DNA from: SAR86 cluster bacterium
GTDB taxonomy: Bacteria > Pseudomonadota > Gammaproteobacteria > Magnimaribacterales > D2472
DNA: 64,000 nt
NCBI GenBank assembly: GCA_023703615.1
Contig: CP097971.1
Coordinates: 982,315 to 1,046,314, forward strand
Direction: 5' to 3'
How positions within the stretch are numbered: position 1 is the first letter of the stretch; each line of letters starts with the position of its first letter. The notes under the pieces are model-generated. The model had not been told where the DNA came from. It saw only the letters and a list, made by a program, of their open reading frames with translations, and searched no databases. The translations under genes and the position numbers were made by a program. This document shows positions 43,337-53,456 of the stretch, piece after piece.

Positions 43337-44530
43337 TTAACTAGGATATCTTTCTAATAATCCCGATGCTCCCATTCCTCCGCCAACGCACATTGTTACA
43401 ACACCAAATTGTTTATCTTGTCTTGTAAGCTCCCTTGCCAAATGACCAACACATCTTGATCCTGTCATTCCATAAGGGTGTCCTATTGAGATAGAGCCTC
43501 CATTAACATTTAGTTTATCCATTGGTATGCCTAATTTATCTCTACAGTATGCAACTTGGACTGCAAATGCTTCATTAAGTTCCCAGAGGTCAATATCATT
43601 CATAGACATATTGTAATTTTTTAAAAGCTTCGGTACTGAATAGACCGGCCCTATTCCCATTTCATCTGGCTCACAACCCATTGTAGTAAAACCTCTAAAA
43701 TAAACCATAGGCTTAAGACCTAATTCCAAGGCTTTTTCTTCCGACATTACTAGAGCAACAGAAGCACCATCTGATAACTGAGAAGAATTTCCGGCTGTAA
43801 CAGTACCGTTTTCAGGATCAAAAACGGGTTTAAGTGCGCTCAATCCTTCCATAGTTGTTTCAGGTCTGTTGCACTCATCTTTGTTCACAGTAACTTCAAC
43901 TTCTTTTGAATCACCAGTTTCTTTATTGACTAGCAACATTTTTGTTTGCATAGGAATTATTTCGTCATCATAAAGTCCAGCATCTTGAGCAGCAGCAGTT
44001 CTTTTTTGGCTTTCAAATGCAAGTTCATCTTGAGTTTCTCTTGAAATTTTATATCTCTTTGCAACAACTTCCGCTGTCATTCCCATTGGATAATATATTC
44101 CAGGAGATTGCTCTGCTAATTTTTCATTAACAAAATTATCCATATTCATTTTTGCACCGATCATTGAAATTGTTTCTGCACCACCAGCAATAACCGCATC
44201 ATATGATCCAGCCATAATTTGTCCAGCAGCCATTGAAATTGATTGCATTCCAGAAGAGCAATATCTGTTAATAGTAGTTCCTCCAACACTAATGGGTAAG
44301 TTAGATAAAACTGCTGCATTTCTGGCAACATTATGTCCTTGAGCACCTTCAGGATTCCCACAGCCCATTATTATGTCTTCTACAACCTCTGGAGAAAGAG
44401 TAGGATTTCTCTCAAGCAAAGCATTAATTATATGAGCAAGCATATTATCTGGTCTTGTGATATTAAAACCACCTCTATTTGATTTTGCTAGTCCTGTTCT
44501 AACACTATCTACAATAACTACATTTCTCAT
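43337..44530 (-). CDS. Thiolase (acetyl-CoA C-acyltransferase)
   Basis: The 397-residue thiolase has the acyl-accepting Cys in INRYCSSGMQS near residue 91, NGGSISIGHPYGMTGSR near 344 with the His, and the second catalytic Cys in TMCVGGGMGASGLLE near 381. A strong ribosome-binding site (GGAGAAG) precedes the ATG. It either shortens 3-ketoacyl-CoA in beta-oxidation or condenses acetyl-CoA. No fadB-like partner is near, so its pathway is open. It lies between thiL and a small unknown gene. Confidence 0.9.
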   Translation of the reverse strand: MRNVVIVDSVRTGLAKSNRGGFNITRPDNMLAHIINALLERNPTLSPEVVEDIIMGCGNPEGAQGHNVARNAAVLSNLPISVGGTTINRYCSSGMQSISMAAGQIMAGSYDAVIAGGAETISMIGAKMNMDNFVNEKLAEQSPGIYYPMGMTAEVVAKRYKISRETQDELAFESQKRTAAAQDAGLYDDEIIPMQTKMLLVNKETGDSKEVEVTVNKDECNRPETTMEGLSALKPVFDPENGTVTAGNSSQLSDGASVALVMSEEKALELGLKPMVYFRGFTTMGCEPDEMGIGPVYSVPKLLKNYNMSMNDIDLWELNEAFAVQVAYCRDKLGIPMDKLNVNGGSISIGHPYGMTGSRCVGHLARELTRQDKQFGVVTMCVGGGMGASGLLERYPS

Positions 44531-44582
44531 AACTTCTCCAAAAAATTTAATAGGCTGTATTTTATTCCATCTTATTATTTAC

Positions 44583-44870
44583 TTAAAGCTTCTTGTACCA
44601 ATTAGGTATAATATCTATACCAAACTCTTCAGCTTTTTTAATAATATACGGTATTGTTATCGGGCTAAAGGGCAGAACAACTAAAACGCCCAAACCAAGG
44701 CTTTTTAATATTTGTTCAAACTGCTTATTAGCTTCGATAATCTCTTCTTCGCTAGCATTACCTTCAGCATATTTTAAATAAATGTCCAACATTTTTTTAT
44801 TTTCTTCAGTTTCGTTAAGAAAACTATCTTTAATTTTTAAAATATACTTTTGAAGTCTTTTATTATTCAT
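44583..44870 (-). CDS. Small uncharacterised protein with C-terminal hydrophobic segment
   Basis: A 95-residue protein I cannot assign. Residues 1-45 are charged and helical (KIKDSFLNETEENKKML). Residues 52-80 hold a hydrophobic stretch GLGVLVVLPFSPITIPYIIK that could be one membrane helix or a buried hairpin. The end reads FGIDIIPNWYKKL. The PFSPITIP...GIDIIP pattern vaguely recalls the LETM1-like ribosome-binding region, but that is weak. It starts 32 bp from the divergent nth gene and precedes the thiolase by 52 bp. Its codon usage is like its neighbours, so it is probably a real gene. Confidence 0.65.
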   Translation of the reverse strand: MNNKRLQKYILKIKDSFLNETEENKKMLDIYLKYAEGNASEEEIIEANKQFEQILKSLGLGVLVVLPFSPITIPYIIKKAEEFGIDIIPNWYKKL

Positions 44871-44902
44871 AATTATATTAATTATTATGCTACATTTATT
44901 AT

Positions 44903-45556
44903 ATGAAAAAATCTCAAAGAGCCTTAATTATTTCTAAGATTTTAGATAAAGAGTATCCAGCAACTCCTATACCATTAGACCATTTTAGTACATACTCTTT
45001 GCTCATAGCTGTCTTACTTTCAGCTCAATGTACCGATGAAAGAGTAAATAAGGTAACGCCAAAACTTTTTGATATTGCATCTGACCCTATATCGATGTCA
45101 AAGCTCTCTCAAAATGCTATTTATGAAATAATAAAGCCATGTGGATTAGGTCCAAAAAAATCTAAAGCTATTTTAAATTTATCAAAAATCTTAGTTAAAA
45201 ATTTTAATTCTGAAGTACCTCAAGATTTCAAAGATCTTGAAAGTTTGCCTGGAGTTGGTCATAAGACTGCATCTGTAGTTATGAGTCAGGGCTTTGGTGT
45301 TCCTGCTTTTGCAGTTGATACTCATATTCATAGACTTGCACAAAGATGGGGTCTTACTAGTGGTAAAAATGTTAAAAAAACCGAAGAAGATTTAAAAAAA
45401 AATTTTCCAAAAGAGAATTGGAATAAATTACACTTACAAATGATTTTTTGGGGAAGAGAATTTTGTCAAGCGAGAGATTGCTATGGTTTGAAATGCAAAA
45501 TTTGCACATCATGCTATCCAAAAAGAATAAAACCTTTTATGCACAAAAAGCCTTAG
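44903..45556 (+). CDS. nth: Endonuclease III with atypical iron-sulfur cysteine spacing
   Basis: The 217-residue glycosylase/AP lyase has the hairpin and catalytic Lys in LPGVGHKTASVVMSQ near 115-129 and the catalytic Asp in FAVDTHIHRLAQRWG near 136-150. The C-terminal cysteines sit at 188, 193, 198, 201 and 204 (C-x4-C-x4-C-x2-C-x2-C). E. coli Nth has C-x6-C-x2-C-x5-C. It should excise oxidised pyrimidines. A [4Fe-4S] cluster is still possible with four of the five cysteines. The gene begins a plus-strand run with glyA and riboflavin genes. Confidence 0.92.
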   Translation: MKKSQRALIISKILDKEYPATPIPLDHFSTYSLLIAVLLSAQCTDERVNKVTPKLFDIASDPISMSKLSQNAIYEIIKPCGLGPKKSKAILNLSKILVKNFNSEVPQDFKDLESLPGVGHKTASVVMSQGFGVPAFAVDTHIHRLAQRWGLTSGKNVKKTEEDLKKNFPKENWNKLHLQMIFWGREFCQARDCYGLKCKICTSCYPKRIKPFMHKKP

Positions 45557-45611
45557 ATAATATAAAATTAGCATAAATTCTTTTTAACTTTAATATAACT
45601 TTTAAAAAATT

Positions 45612-46892
45612 ATGAAATCATCAAGAAGCGATAATATTTTTTCTAATGAAAATTCTATTGAAAACTATGACTCAGAATTATGGAAATCTTTTCAAAATGA
45701 AGCAAAAAGACAAGAGGATCATATTGAACTAATTGCATCAGAAAACTATGCGTCTAAGAGAATTTTAGAAGCACAAGGGTCCGTTTTAACTAATAAATAT
45801 GCAGAAGGGTATCCATCAAAACGATATTATGGTGGTTGTGAGAATGTAGATGTTGCTGAAAATCTTGCTATAGATAGAGCAAAAGAACTATTCAAATCAG
45901 ATTACGCAAATGTCCAACCGCATTCTGGCTCATCAGCAAATGCTGCAGCATATTTAGCGCTTTTAGAACCAAACGATACAATTCTTGGTATGAGCTTAGA
46001 TCATGGGGGTCATCTTACGCATGGATCAAAAGTTAATTTCTCTGGTAGGAACTATAAAAGCGTTCAGTATGGGCTTCATCCTGAAACTAATGATATAAAT
46101 TATGATGAAGTAAGATCTCTTGCAAAAGAATATAAACCAAAATTAATAATAGCAGGATTTTCTGCATTTACTGGAATAATAGATTGGAAGAAGTTTAGAG
46201 ATATTGCTGACGAAGTTGGAGCATACTTTTTAGTTGATATGGCTCATGTTTCAGGTTTGGTTGCAGCAAATTTATATCCATCACCTATACCTTTTGCTGA
46301 TGTTGTTACATCTACGACCCATAAAACATTAAGAGGTCCAAGATCAGGTATTATTCTTGCAAAAGCAAATGAAGAAATTGAAAAAAAACTTAACTCAGCA
46401 GTATTCCCAGGATCACAAGGCGGCCCTCTTATGCATGTTGTTGCTGCTAAAGCATTATGTTTTAAAGAGGCACTTGATCCAGAATTTAAAATTTACATTC
46501 AAAATGTAATGGATAACGCAAAAATAATGGCAAAAACTTTAATGTCAAATGGTATAGATATTGTCAGCAATGGAACTGAAAATCATATTATTTTAGTAGA
46601 CTTGAGGTCTAAAGGCATGACTGGGAAAGACCTCGAAAAACTTCTTGGGACTGTCAATATTACAGTAAATAAAAATTCAGTACCAAATGATCCGGCTTCA
46701 CCATTTGTGACATCTGGTATCAGAATTGGAACACCTGCGGTTACAACCAGAGGATTTAAAGAGAAAGAAATTATTCAAGTTAGTAATTGGATTTCAAATA
46801 TTATCAATGATTTTGATAATGATGAGCTTCAAAAAAATATTAAAGAAGAAGTTCAAAATCTTACAAGCAATTTTCCAGTATATAATGTGTAG
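45612..46892 (+). CDS. glyA: Serine hydroxymethyltransferase
   Basis: The 426-residue PLP enzyme has [12 protein letters not shown] near 37-48, the tetrahydrofolate-binding [12 protein letters not shown] near 73-84, and the PLP lysine in [16 protein letters not shown] near 230-245. It interconverts serine and glycine and charges tetrahydrofolate with one-carbon units. It has a short N-terminal extension (about 20 residues) compared with E. coli. Its TAG is followed directly by the nrdR ATG. The glyA-nrdR-ribD order is common in proteobacteria. Confidence 0.96.
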   Translation: MKSSRSDNIFSNENSIENYDSELWKSFQNEAKRQEDHIELIASENYASKRILEAQGSVLTNKYAEGYPSKRYYGGCENVDVAENLAIDRAKELFKSDYANVQPHSGSSANAAAYLALLEPNDTILGMSLDHGGHLTHGSKVNFSGRNYKSVQYGLHPETNDINYDEVRSLAKEYKPKLIIAGFSAFTGIIDWKKFRDIADEVGAYFLVDMAHVSGLVAANLYPSPIPFADVVTSTTHKTLRGPRSGIILAKANEEIEKKLNSAVFPGSQGGPLMHVVAAKALCFKEALDPEFKIYIQNVMDNAKIMAKTLMSNGIDIVSNGTENHIILVDLRSKGMTGKDLEKLLGTVNITVNKNSVPNDPASPFVTSGIRIGTPAVTTRGFKEKEIIQVSNWISNIINDFDNDELQKNIKEEVQNLTSNFPVYNV

Positions 46893-47372
46893 ATGTATTG
46901 CCCTTTTTGCCAAGCTGAAGATACTAAGGTAATTGATTCAAGATTAGTTGCAGATGGCTCACAAATAAGAAGAAGAAGAGAATGTGAGGTATGTTTCTCT
47001 AGGTTTACAACTTTTGAAACTATTGATCTAGCTTTACCTAGAGTCATTAAGAGCAATGGGGAAAGACAGCCTTTTAATGGATCAAAATTGAAATCCGGTA
47101 TGTTAAGAGCTCTTGAAAAAAGACCTTTATCAACAGAAGAAATAGATACTATTTTTGGAAAAATTCTAAAAGAAATAAGAACTAAAGGGGTTCGTGAAAT
47201 AAAATCTATTGAAATCGGCAAAATTATGATGAATGCACTAAAAGAAGTTGATACTGTTGCATATGTTCGTTTTGCATCCGTCTATAGAGATTTTCAAGAT
47301 ATTGAAGATTTTTCTCAAGAAATTAGCTCACTCAATAAAGAGAATCCATCAAAGAAAAATTCAAAAAAATGA
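46893..47372 (+). CDS. nrdR: Transcriptional repressor NrdR
   Basis: The 159-residue regulator has a zinc ribbon with C3, C6, C31 and C34 and the basic GSQIRRRRECEVC core. The ATP-cone domain begins at PRVIKSNGERQPFN near 49-62. It represses ribonucleotide reductase operons in response to nucleotide levels by binding NrdR boxes. No NrdR box was noticed in this window, so its targets lie elsewhere. It overlaps ribD by 4 bp. Confidence 0.95.
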   Translation: MYCPFCQAEDTKVIDSRLVADGSQIRRRRECEVCFSRFTTFETIDLALPRVIKSNGERQPFNGSKLKSGMLRALEKRPLSTEEIDTIFGKILKEIRTKGVREIKSIEIGKIMMNALKEVDTVAYVRFASVYRDFQDIEDFSQEISSLNKENPSKKNSKK

Positions 47373-48379
47373 ATTATGAAGATTTAATGCTTCATGCAAT
47401 TACTAATGCTGAGTCTTTCAAATATACTGCAAAGCCAAATCCCGTAGTTGGAGCAATACTTTGTAACGAAAATGAAGTTATCTCAGAAGGTTATCATGAA
47501 GTTTACGGTGAAAATCATGCAGAAATTAATGCGATATTGAAAGCAGAAGAATTGCTTGGAAAAAAATTCAATAATTTTTCTGATTTAACTTTAATTAGTA
47601 CCTTAGAGCCATGTAGTCATCAAGGTAAAACTGGATCATGTGCAAAAAGAATCGCTGCTACCGGAATAAAAAATGTTTTAATTGGTGCAATTGATCCAAA
47701 CCCTTTAGTTTCTGGTAAAGGCATTAAAATACTAGAAGAAAATAATGTTAAAGTTATTTCTGGCATTCATAAAGAGTTAGTAGAAAGTCAAAATAGTTTT
47801 TTTTTCTTTAAGCACAAAAATAGAAGGCCTTATATTATTTTAAAAATTGCGTCTTCACTTGATGGAAAGTCACATTTTGATAACGGTGAAAGAACAATAA
47901 TTACATCTCAAGCTTCAAGAGATGACGTTCAGGTATTAAGAGCAACTTGTGATGCAATATTAACTGGTGGCAATACTGTGAAAAATGATAATCCTAGGAT
48001 GAATGCCAGAGTAGATTTTCCAGTCAACCAACCAAAAAAAATACTACTATCAAGCAAAGAGTTTGAGATGAACTTGAATTTCTTTAAAGATGGTCAAGTA
48101 AAGATTTTTAAAACTAAAGACCTAGGTGAGATTATAAATTCTATCGGATCTGAAGACATTTCCTCTGTACTGATTGAAAGTGGTCCTAAGTTAGCTAATT
48201 CTTTTTTAAAACTAGGATTAATAGATGAAATTATTTCATATACATCAAACATGAATCTTGGCCAGAATGCTATAAATTGGTTTCATGAAGAAAATGCTAT
48301 TGAAAAATATGGTTTTAAATTAGAATCCTCATATAACGTTGATACCGATTTAAAAGAAATCTTTAAAAAAAATGAATAA
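47369..48379 (+). CDS. ribD: Riboflavin biosynthesis deaminase/reductase
   Basis: The 336-residue protein has an N-terminal zinc deaminase domain ([10 protein letters not shown] near 46-55 and [18 protein letters not shown] near 76-93). A C-terminal reductase domain starts with [15 protein letters not shown] near 153. It performs the second and third steps from GTP to riboflavin. It overlaps nrdR by 4 bp and ribB by 8 bp. The riboflavin synthase gene (ribE/ribC) that usually sits after ribD is absent. Confidence 0.94.
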   Translation: MNYEDLMLHAITNAESFKYTAKPNPVVGAILCNENEVISEGYHEVYGENHAEINAILKAEELLGKKFNNFSDLTLISTLEPCSHQGKTGSCAKRIAATGIKNVLIGAIDPNPLVSGKGIKILEENNVKVISGIHKELVESQNSFFFFKHKNRRPYIILKIASSLDGKSHFDNGERTIITSQASRDDVQVLRATCDAILTGGNTVKNDNPRMNARVDFPVNQPKKILLSSKEFEMNLNFFKDGQVKIFKTKDLGEIINSIGSEDISSVLIESGPKLANSFLKLGLIDEIISYTSNMNLGQNAINWFHEENAIEKYGFKLESSYNVDTDLKEIFKKNE

Positions 48380-49451
48380 AAGTAGTACCTTAGAAATTAT
48401 TGATGATATTAAAGCTGGGAAAATGGTCATTGTTGTTGATGACGAATCTCGGGAGAATGAGGGAGATCTTATTTGTGCTGCAGATTTAGTTACGCCAGAA
48501 ATAATTAATTTTATGGCATCAAAAGGCAAAGGCTTAATTTGTCTGCCAATGAGTAAAGAGCTTTGTGATAAATATAATCTTCAAATGATGGCTAATAATA
48601 ATAGAGCTACTAATAAAACAGCCTTTACAGTTTCAATTGAAGCGGCAGAAGGAATAACAACAGGTATTTCTGCTGCAGATAGAGCTCATACAATCAAAAC
48701 AGCCTTAGATAAAAAATCTAAACCATCCGATATTGTTCAGCCTGGTCATATATTTCCTCTCAGAGCAATGAAAGGTGGAGTTCTTAGTAGAGCTGGACAT
48801 ACTGAAGCTGCCTGTGATTTAGCTGAATTGGCTGGACTGCAGTCAGCTGGAGTGATATGCGAAATAATGAATGATGATGGTACTATGGCAAGAAGAGATG
48901 ATTTAATAAAATTTGGTAAAGAAAATAATATTAAAGTTGGTACTATTGCAGACTTAATTGATTACAGGCTTTCGATGGATGCTACTGTTGAATCTGTGCT
49001 TGATAAAAATGTTATAAATGAGTTTGGTGAATTTAAGTTAAATGTGTGGAGAGATAAGATTTATGATGAATATCATTTTTCTCTCTCTATGGGTGATTTA
49101 GATAATGTTGAGTCTCCTCTAGTTAGGGTACAAACTCAAAGCATACTTCAAGATTTGCTTGGTATTGATGATTTAGGAAAAAATTGGTCTATAAGAGATT
49201 CTTTAAAAAGAATTGCTAAGGAAGGTACAGGATTGTTTGTTCTTATTAATCACAGAGATGCAAAAAGTTATTGGTTAAATAAACTTGAAGAAAAGGAAAT
49301 AGAACCTAAAAGTAATAGAAGAGTAATAGGAGTTGGATCACAAATATTAAGAGCTTTGAACTTAAAAAAAATAACTGTATTAGGAACGCCTACAAAATAT
49401 AGCGCAGTTTCTGGGTTTGATATAGAAATAACTGGTTTTGAAAATGAATAA
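48372..49451 (+). CDS. ribB: 3,4-dihydroxy-2-butanone-4-phosphate synthase with degenerate cyclohydrolase II domain
   Basis: The 359-residue protein has an intact N-terminal DHBP synthase (about 1-200: [16 protein letters not shown], and [16 protein letters not shown] near 137). The C-terminal half follows the GTP cyclohydrolase II fold but lacks the three zinc cysteines and the RQEGRGIGL motif. It reads [18 protein letters not shown] there, so it is probably inactive as a cyclohydrolase. Such RibBA-like proteins with a dead second half are typical of Pseudomonas-group gammaproteobacteria. A separate ribA must exist elsewhere. It overlaps ribH by 8 bp. Confidence 0.92.
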   Translation: MNKSSTLEIIDDIKAGKMVIVVDDESRENEGDLICAADLVTPEIINFMASKGKGLICLPMSKELCDKYNLQMMANNNRATNKTAFTVSIEAAEGITTGISAADRAHTIKTALDKKSKPSDIVQPGHIFPLRAMKGGVLSRAGHTEAACDLAELAGLQSAGVICEIMNDDGTMARRDDLIKFGKENNIKVGTIADLIDYRLSMDATVESVLDKNVINEFGEFKLNVWRDKIYDEYHFSLSMGDLDNVESPLVRVQTQSILQDLLGIDDLGKNWSIRDSLKRIAKEGTGLFVLINHRDAKSYWLNKLEEKEIEPKSNRRVIGVGSQILRALNLKKITVLGTPTKYSAVSGFDIEITGFENE

Positions 49452-49866
49452 AGTTTTGATTGTTCATACTTGTTGGTATGAAAAATATATAGATGAGATG
49501 ATTGCTATTGCTAAAGAAGAACTTCATAAAAAAACTAATATGAATTTTGAAGTTAATACTGCAAGAGCTCCTGGTGCATTAGAATTGGCTTCTTTGGCCC
49601 AAAATAAAATTGAAAAATTTAATGGTGAGTATTCTGGTATTTTATTTGTAGGAATAATAATTAGAGGTGAAACATCTCATTATGATCTTGTCACTAAAGA
49701 AACATTTAGATCAATAGGTGTTTTTTCAGAAAAAAACTTTAATATTGCTGTTCTTAATAACGTTATATGTGTAGAGAATAAAGTTCAACTTAAGGAAAGG
49801 TATTCTGTTGCTACAAAAAGAAATACATTATCACTTGTTGATTTTATTCATGAAAAATCTCTCTAA
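49444..49866 (+). CDS. ribH: 6,7-dimethyl-8-ribityllumazine synthase
   Basis: Starting at ATG 49444 the protein has 140 residues. A TTG two codons upstream is less likely. It has the lumazine synthase landmarks TARAPGALELASLAQ near 39-53 and VGIIIRGETSHYDLV near 69-83 with the catalytic His. It condenses the RibB and RibD products. The usual NGVLT/TTEN region reads NNVICVENKVQ, a mild variant. It overlaps ribB and nusB (17 bp), so the three are coupled. Confidence 0.92.
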   Translation: MNKVLIVHTCWYEKYIDEMIAIAKEELHKKTNMNFEVNTARAPGALELASLAQNKIEKFNGEYSGILFVGIIIRGETSHYDLVTKETFRSIGVFSEKNFNIAVLNNVICVENKVQLKERYSVATKRNTLSLVDFIHEKSL

Positions 49867-50260
49867 GTTTAAGATTGCCGTTAAGACTAGAGAATATTTA
49901 GTACAAGCAATTTATCAGATGCTTTTTAATAAACAAAAGGTTTCAATGATAGTAAAACAATTCAAAAATGAGCATGAAACAAAAAAAGTTGATTTTATGA
50001 TGTTTTCTTCTTCTTTAAAATCTATTGAAAAAAATAAAAAGGAAATAGAAGAAATTTTAACTTCACTGGAAATTAAAGATACTAGCTTAGAATTAATTGA
50101 TAAATCAATTCTATATTTTGCAATCAATGAGATGCTGTATGGTGACTTGGATAAACCTGTTGCATTAGATGAATCTTTGAGACTGTCAAAGAAATTTTCA
50201 AGCCCTGACTCCTACAAATTTATTAATGCAAGTTTAGATAAATTTCTAAAAATAATTTGA
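49850..50260 (+). CDS. nusB: Transcription antitermination protein NusB
   Basis: From ATG 49850 (MKNLSKFKIAVKTREYLVQA) the protein has 136 residues, the usual NusB length. An in-frame TTG at 49808 would add 14 residues inside ribH. The helical core and C-terminal DESLRLSKKFSSPDSYKFINASLDKFL (in two parts, about 104-131) fit NusB. It joins NusE and other factors on boxA RNA during rRNA transcription. The ribH-nusB order is conserved. thiL, which usually follows, is elsewhere, and the next gene purA converges after 1 bp. Confidence 0.9.
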   Translation: MKNLSKFKIAVKTREYLVQAIYQMLFNKQKVSMIVKQFKNEHETKKVDFMMFSSSLKSIEKNKKEIEEILTSLEIKDTSLELIDKSILYFAINEMLYGDLDKPVALDESLRLSKKFSSPDSYKFINASLDKFLKII

Positions 50261-50261
50261 T

Positions 50262-51485
<1,224 letters not shown>

Positions 51486-52361
51486 TTACTCTATGTCTTT
51501 TTTCTTATTAAGATACTGAAAAAACTCAGAGTCTGAATCTATTAACATTACATCAGATTTATTTTCAAATGTTTCCACGTAAGCTTTCATGCTTCTTGTA
51601 AATTCATAAAATTCTGGATCTTGTGAGAAAGACTCTGCATAAATACCTGCTGCTTCTGCATCCCCTGAACCTCTGATTTGTTCAGCTTCTTTATAAGCCT
51701 CAGCCAATATTACAACCTTGTCTTTATCAGCAATAGCTTTAATTTCTCTAGCAATTTCCTTACCTTCTGATCTTAACTCTTCTGCCAGTCTGTTTCTCTC
51801 CGTTCTCATTCTTTCGTATACAGAACTACTTAGATTAGAAGGTAGATCAATTCTTTTAACTCTGAAATCAATAATTTCTACACCTAGATCAGCAACAGAT
51901 TCATCAAGCGATGTTAGCATAATATTCATTAACTCATCTCTTTCACCTGAAACTACCTCTTTTACTGTTCTTTTACCAAACTCATTTTTAAGAACAAATT
52001 CAGACCTTTGACCTAGTAAACTATTAAGACTAAAAAAACTTCCATTGTTAGCTTTATAAAATGTTAAAACATCTGAAATTTTATATTTAATAAATGTATC
52101 TACTAATAGGTACTTACTTTCAACAGTAAGTATTCTGTCAGGTTGCTCATCTAAAGTTTGAATTCTTGAGTCATATTTTTTTACTTCTTGTATTATCGGT
52201 AATTTAAAATGAAATCCAACTGGGACATCTGTTCTTACCTGTTCACCGAACTGGAATACGATTGCCTTTTGCTTTTCATTAACTACAAAAATACTATTGA
52301 ACAATAAGCCTATTATAAGAGCACCGAATACTAATAGTAATGTATTTTTATTCATCGTCAT
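51486..52361 (-). CDS. hflC: Membrane protease modulator HflC
   Basis: The 291-residue protein has one N-terminal membrane helix (about 5-25), an SPFH/band 7 domain (about 27-190), and a charged helical tail (RNRLAEELRSEGKEIAREIKA). With HflK it forms a large periplasmic vault around the FtsH protease. A second ATG two codons in fits as well. It overlaps hflK by 14 bp and precedes purA. Confidence 0.93.
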   Translation of the reverse strand: MTMNKNTLLLVFGALIIGLLFNSIFVVNEKQKAIVFQFGEQVRTDVPVGFHFKLPIIQEVKKYDSRIQTLDEQPDRILTVESKYLLVDTFIKYKISDVLTFYKANNGSFFSLNSLLGQRSEFVLKNEFGKRTVKEVVSGERDELMNIMLTSLDESVADLGVEIIDFRVKRIDLPSNLSSSVYERMRTERNRLAEELRSEGKEIAREIKAIADKDKVVILAEAYKEAEQIRGSGDAEAAGIYAESFSQDPEFYEFTRSMKAYVETFENKSDVMLIDSDSEFFQYLNKKKDIE

Positions 52362-53400
52362 CTCCTTTTTTCTTATTTTCTTCCATAATTTTATCTAGCG
52401 GTAAATAAAGTAAGTTGTTTCCACCCTCAACATCAACCATAATTTTTGTTGAATTTGATAGAACTGATTGAAGAGCATCTAAATAAAGTCTATCCCTTGT
52501 AACCTCAGGTGCTTTTTGGTATTCATCTAATAGTTTATTAAATCTGTCTACTTCACCCTCTGCATTTGCAACAACTTCAAGTTTATAACCTTCAGCTTCT
52601 CTGATTCGTGCTTGAGCCTGACCTCTCGCTTCTGGAACAATTGTTAAAGCATATCTTTCAGCCTCATTCTGTAATCTTTCTTTATCTTCTCTTGCCGCAA
52701 CAACATCATCGAATGCATCTTTTACGGCTGATGGAGGATCTGTCTTCTCAATATTTACTTGTTGGACAAGCAAACCTGTTGTATAAGAATCCAAATATAA
52801 TTGCATTCTTGTTTGAACTTCTTGTGCAATATTTTCTCTACCCACTGTTAAGGCTTGATCAAGGGTATTATCACCAACTACATGTCTTAATGCACTTTCA
52901 AGTGCTTGCTTGAGACTAGCTTCTGGATCTTTAACATTCAATACAAAGTCCTTAAGATTTGAAATTCTGTATTGTGAAGAGACTGTAACATCTATTATAT
53001 TTTCATCTTTAGTTAACATACTCACGGATTGGGACTCACGTCTTGTTATAGATACATTTTCAGTATATCTTTCATCTATAACTGGAATTTTAAAGTTTAA
53101 ACCAGGTTGTTGTTCTTCACTAAATTTGCCAAGACGAAGGATTACTGCTCTATCAGTTTCATCGATTATATAAATTGATTGAAACGCCGTGATAACTAAA
53201 AGTCCAAAAAAAGCGTAACTTAAGACTCTGCCAATTGGCATTTTAAAACCACCATTTCCTCCAGAATTGTCTCCAGAGCCGTTTGAAGACGATTTTTTAC
53301 CTCCAAGAATAGACGAAAATTTTTTCATTAAATCGTCAAAGTCTGGGGCTTCGTTTTTGCCTCCCCAGGGATCTTTATTATTTTGATTGTCCCAATTCAC
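52348..53400 (-). CDS. hflK: Membrane protease modulator HflK
   Basis: The 350-residue protein begins MNWDNQNNKDPWGGK, the usual Gly/Asn-rich HflK N-terminus. It has one membrane helix near 55-78 and an SPFH domain with REDKERLQNEAERYA near 235. The start is GTG, preceded by a GAGGT ribosome-binding site. It partners HflC at FtsH in the inner membrane. The gene follows miaA directly (56-bp gap); hfq and hflX, which sit between miaA and hflK in most gammaproteobacteria, are absent here. Confidence 0.94.
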   Translation of the reverse strand: MNWDNQNNKDPWGGKNEAPDFDDLMKKFSSILGGKKSSSNGSGDNSGGNGGFKMPIGRVLSYAFFGLLVITAFQSIYIIDETDRAVILRLGKFSEEQQPGLNFKIPVIDERYTENVSITRRESQSVSMLTKDENIIDVTVSSQYRISNLKDFVLNVKDPEASLKQALESALRHVVGDNTLDQALTVGRENIAQEVQTRMQLYLDSYTTGLLVQQVNIEKTDPPSAVKDAFDDVVAAREDKERLQNEAERYALTIVPEARGQAQARIREAEGYKLEVVANAEGEVDRFNKLLDEYQKAPEVTRDRLYLDALQSVLSNSTKIMVDVEGGNNLLYLPLDKIMEENKKKGDDDE

Positions 53401-53422
53401 ATTACTACCTCATATTTTCTAT

Positions 53423-53447
53423 ATTATAGTCCTAATGTATGGACTAT
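53423..53447 (-). promoter_or_regulatory. Candidate hflK promoter with overlapping palindrome
   Basis: On the minus strand a perfect TATAAT (53423-53428) lies about 23 bp upstream of the hflK GTG. A 7-bp inverted repeat, ATAGTCC with an 8-nt loop and GGACTAT (53426-53447), overlaps its upstream edge. It could be an operator, or a hairpin ending the miaA transcript. The -35 region is poor. Confidence 0.4.
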
Positions 53448-53456
53448 GTATTATAT

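Noticed and set aside
45557-45611. Possible riboswitch or regulatory leader ahead of glyA
   Set aside because: The gap is 55 bp and nearly all A and T, with no room for a glycine or tetrahydrofolate riboswitch and no conserved core.
47300-49900. FMN riboswitch for the riboflavin genes
   Set aside because: The genes overlap from nrdR through nusB; no intergenic leader exists that could hold the element.
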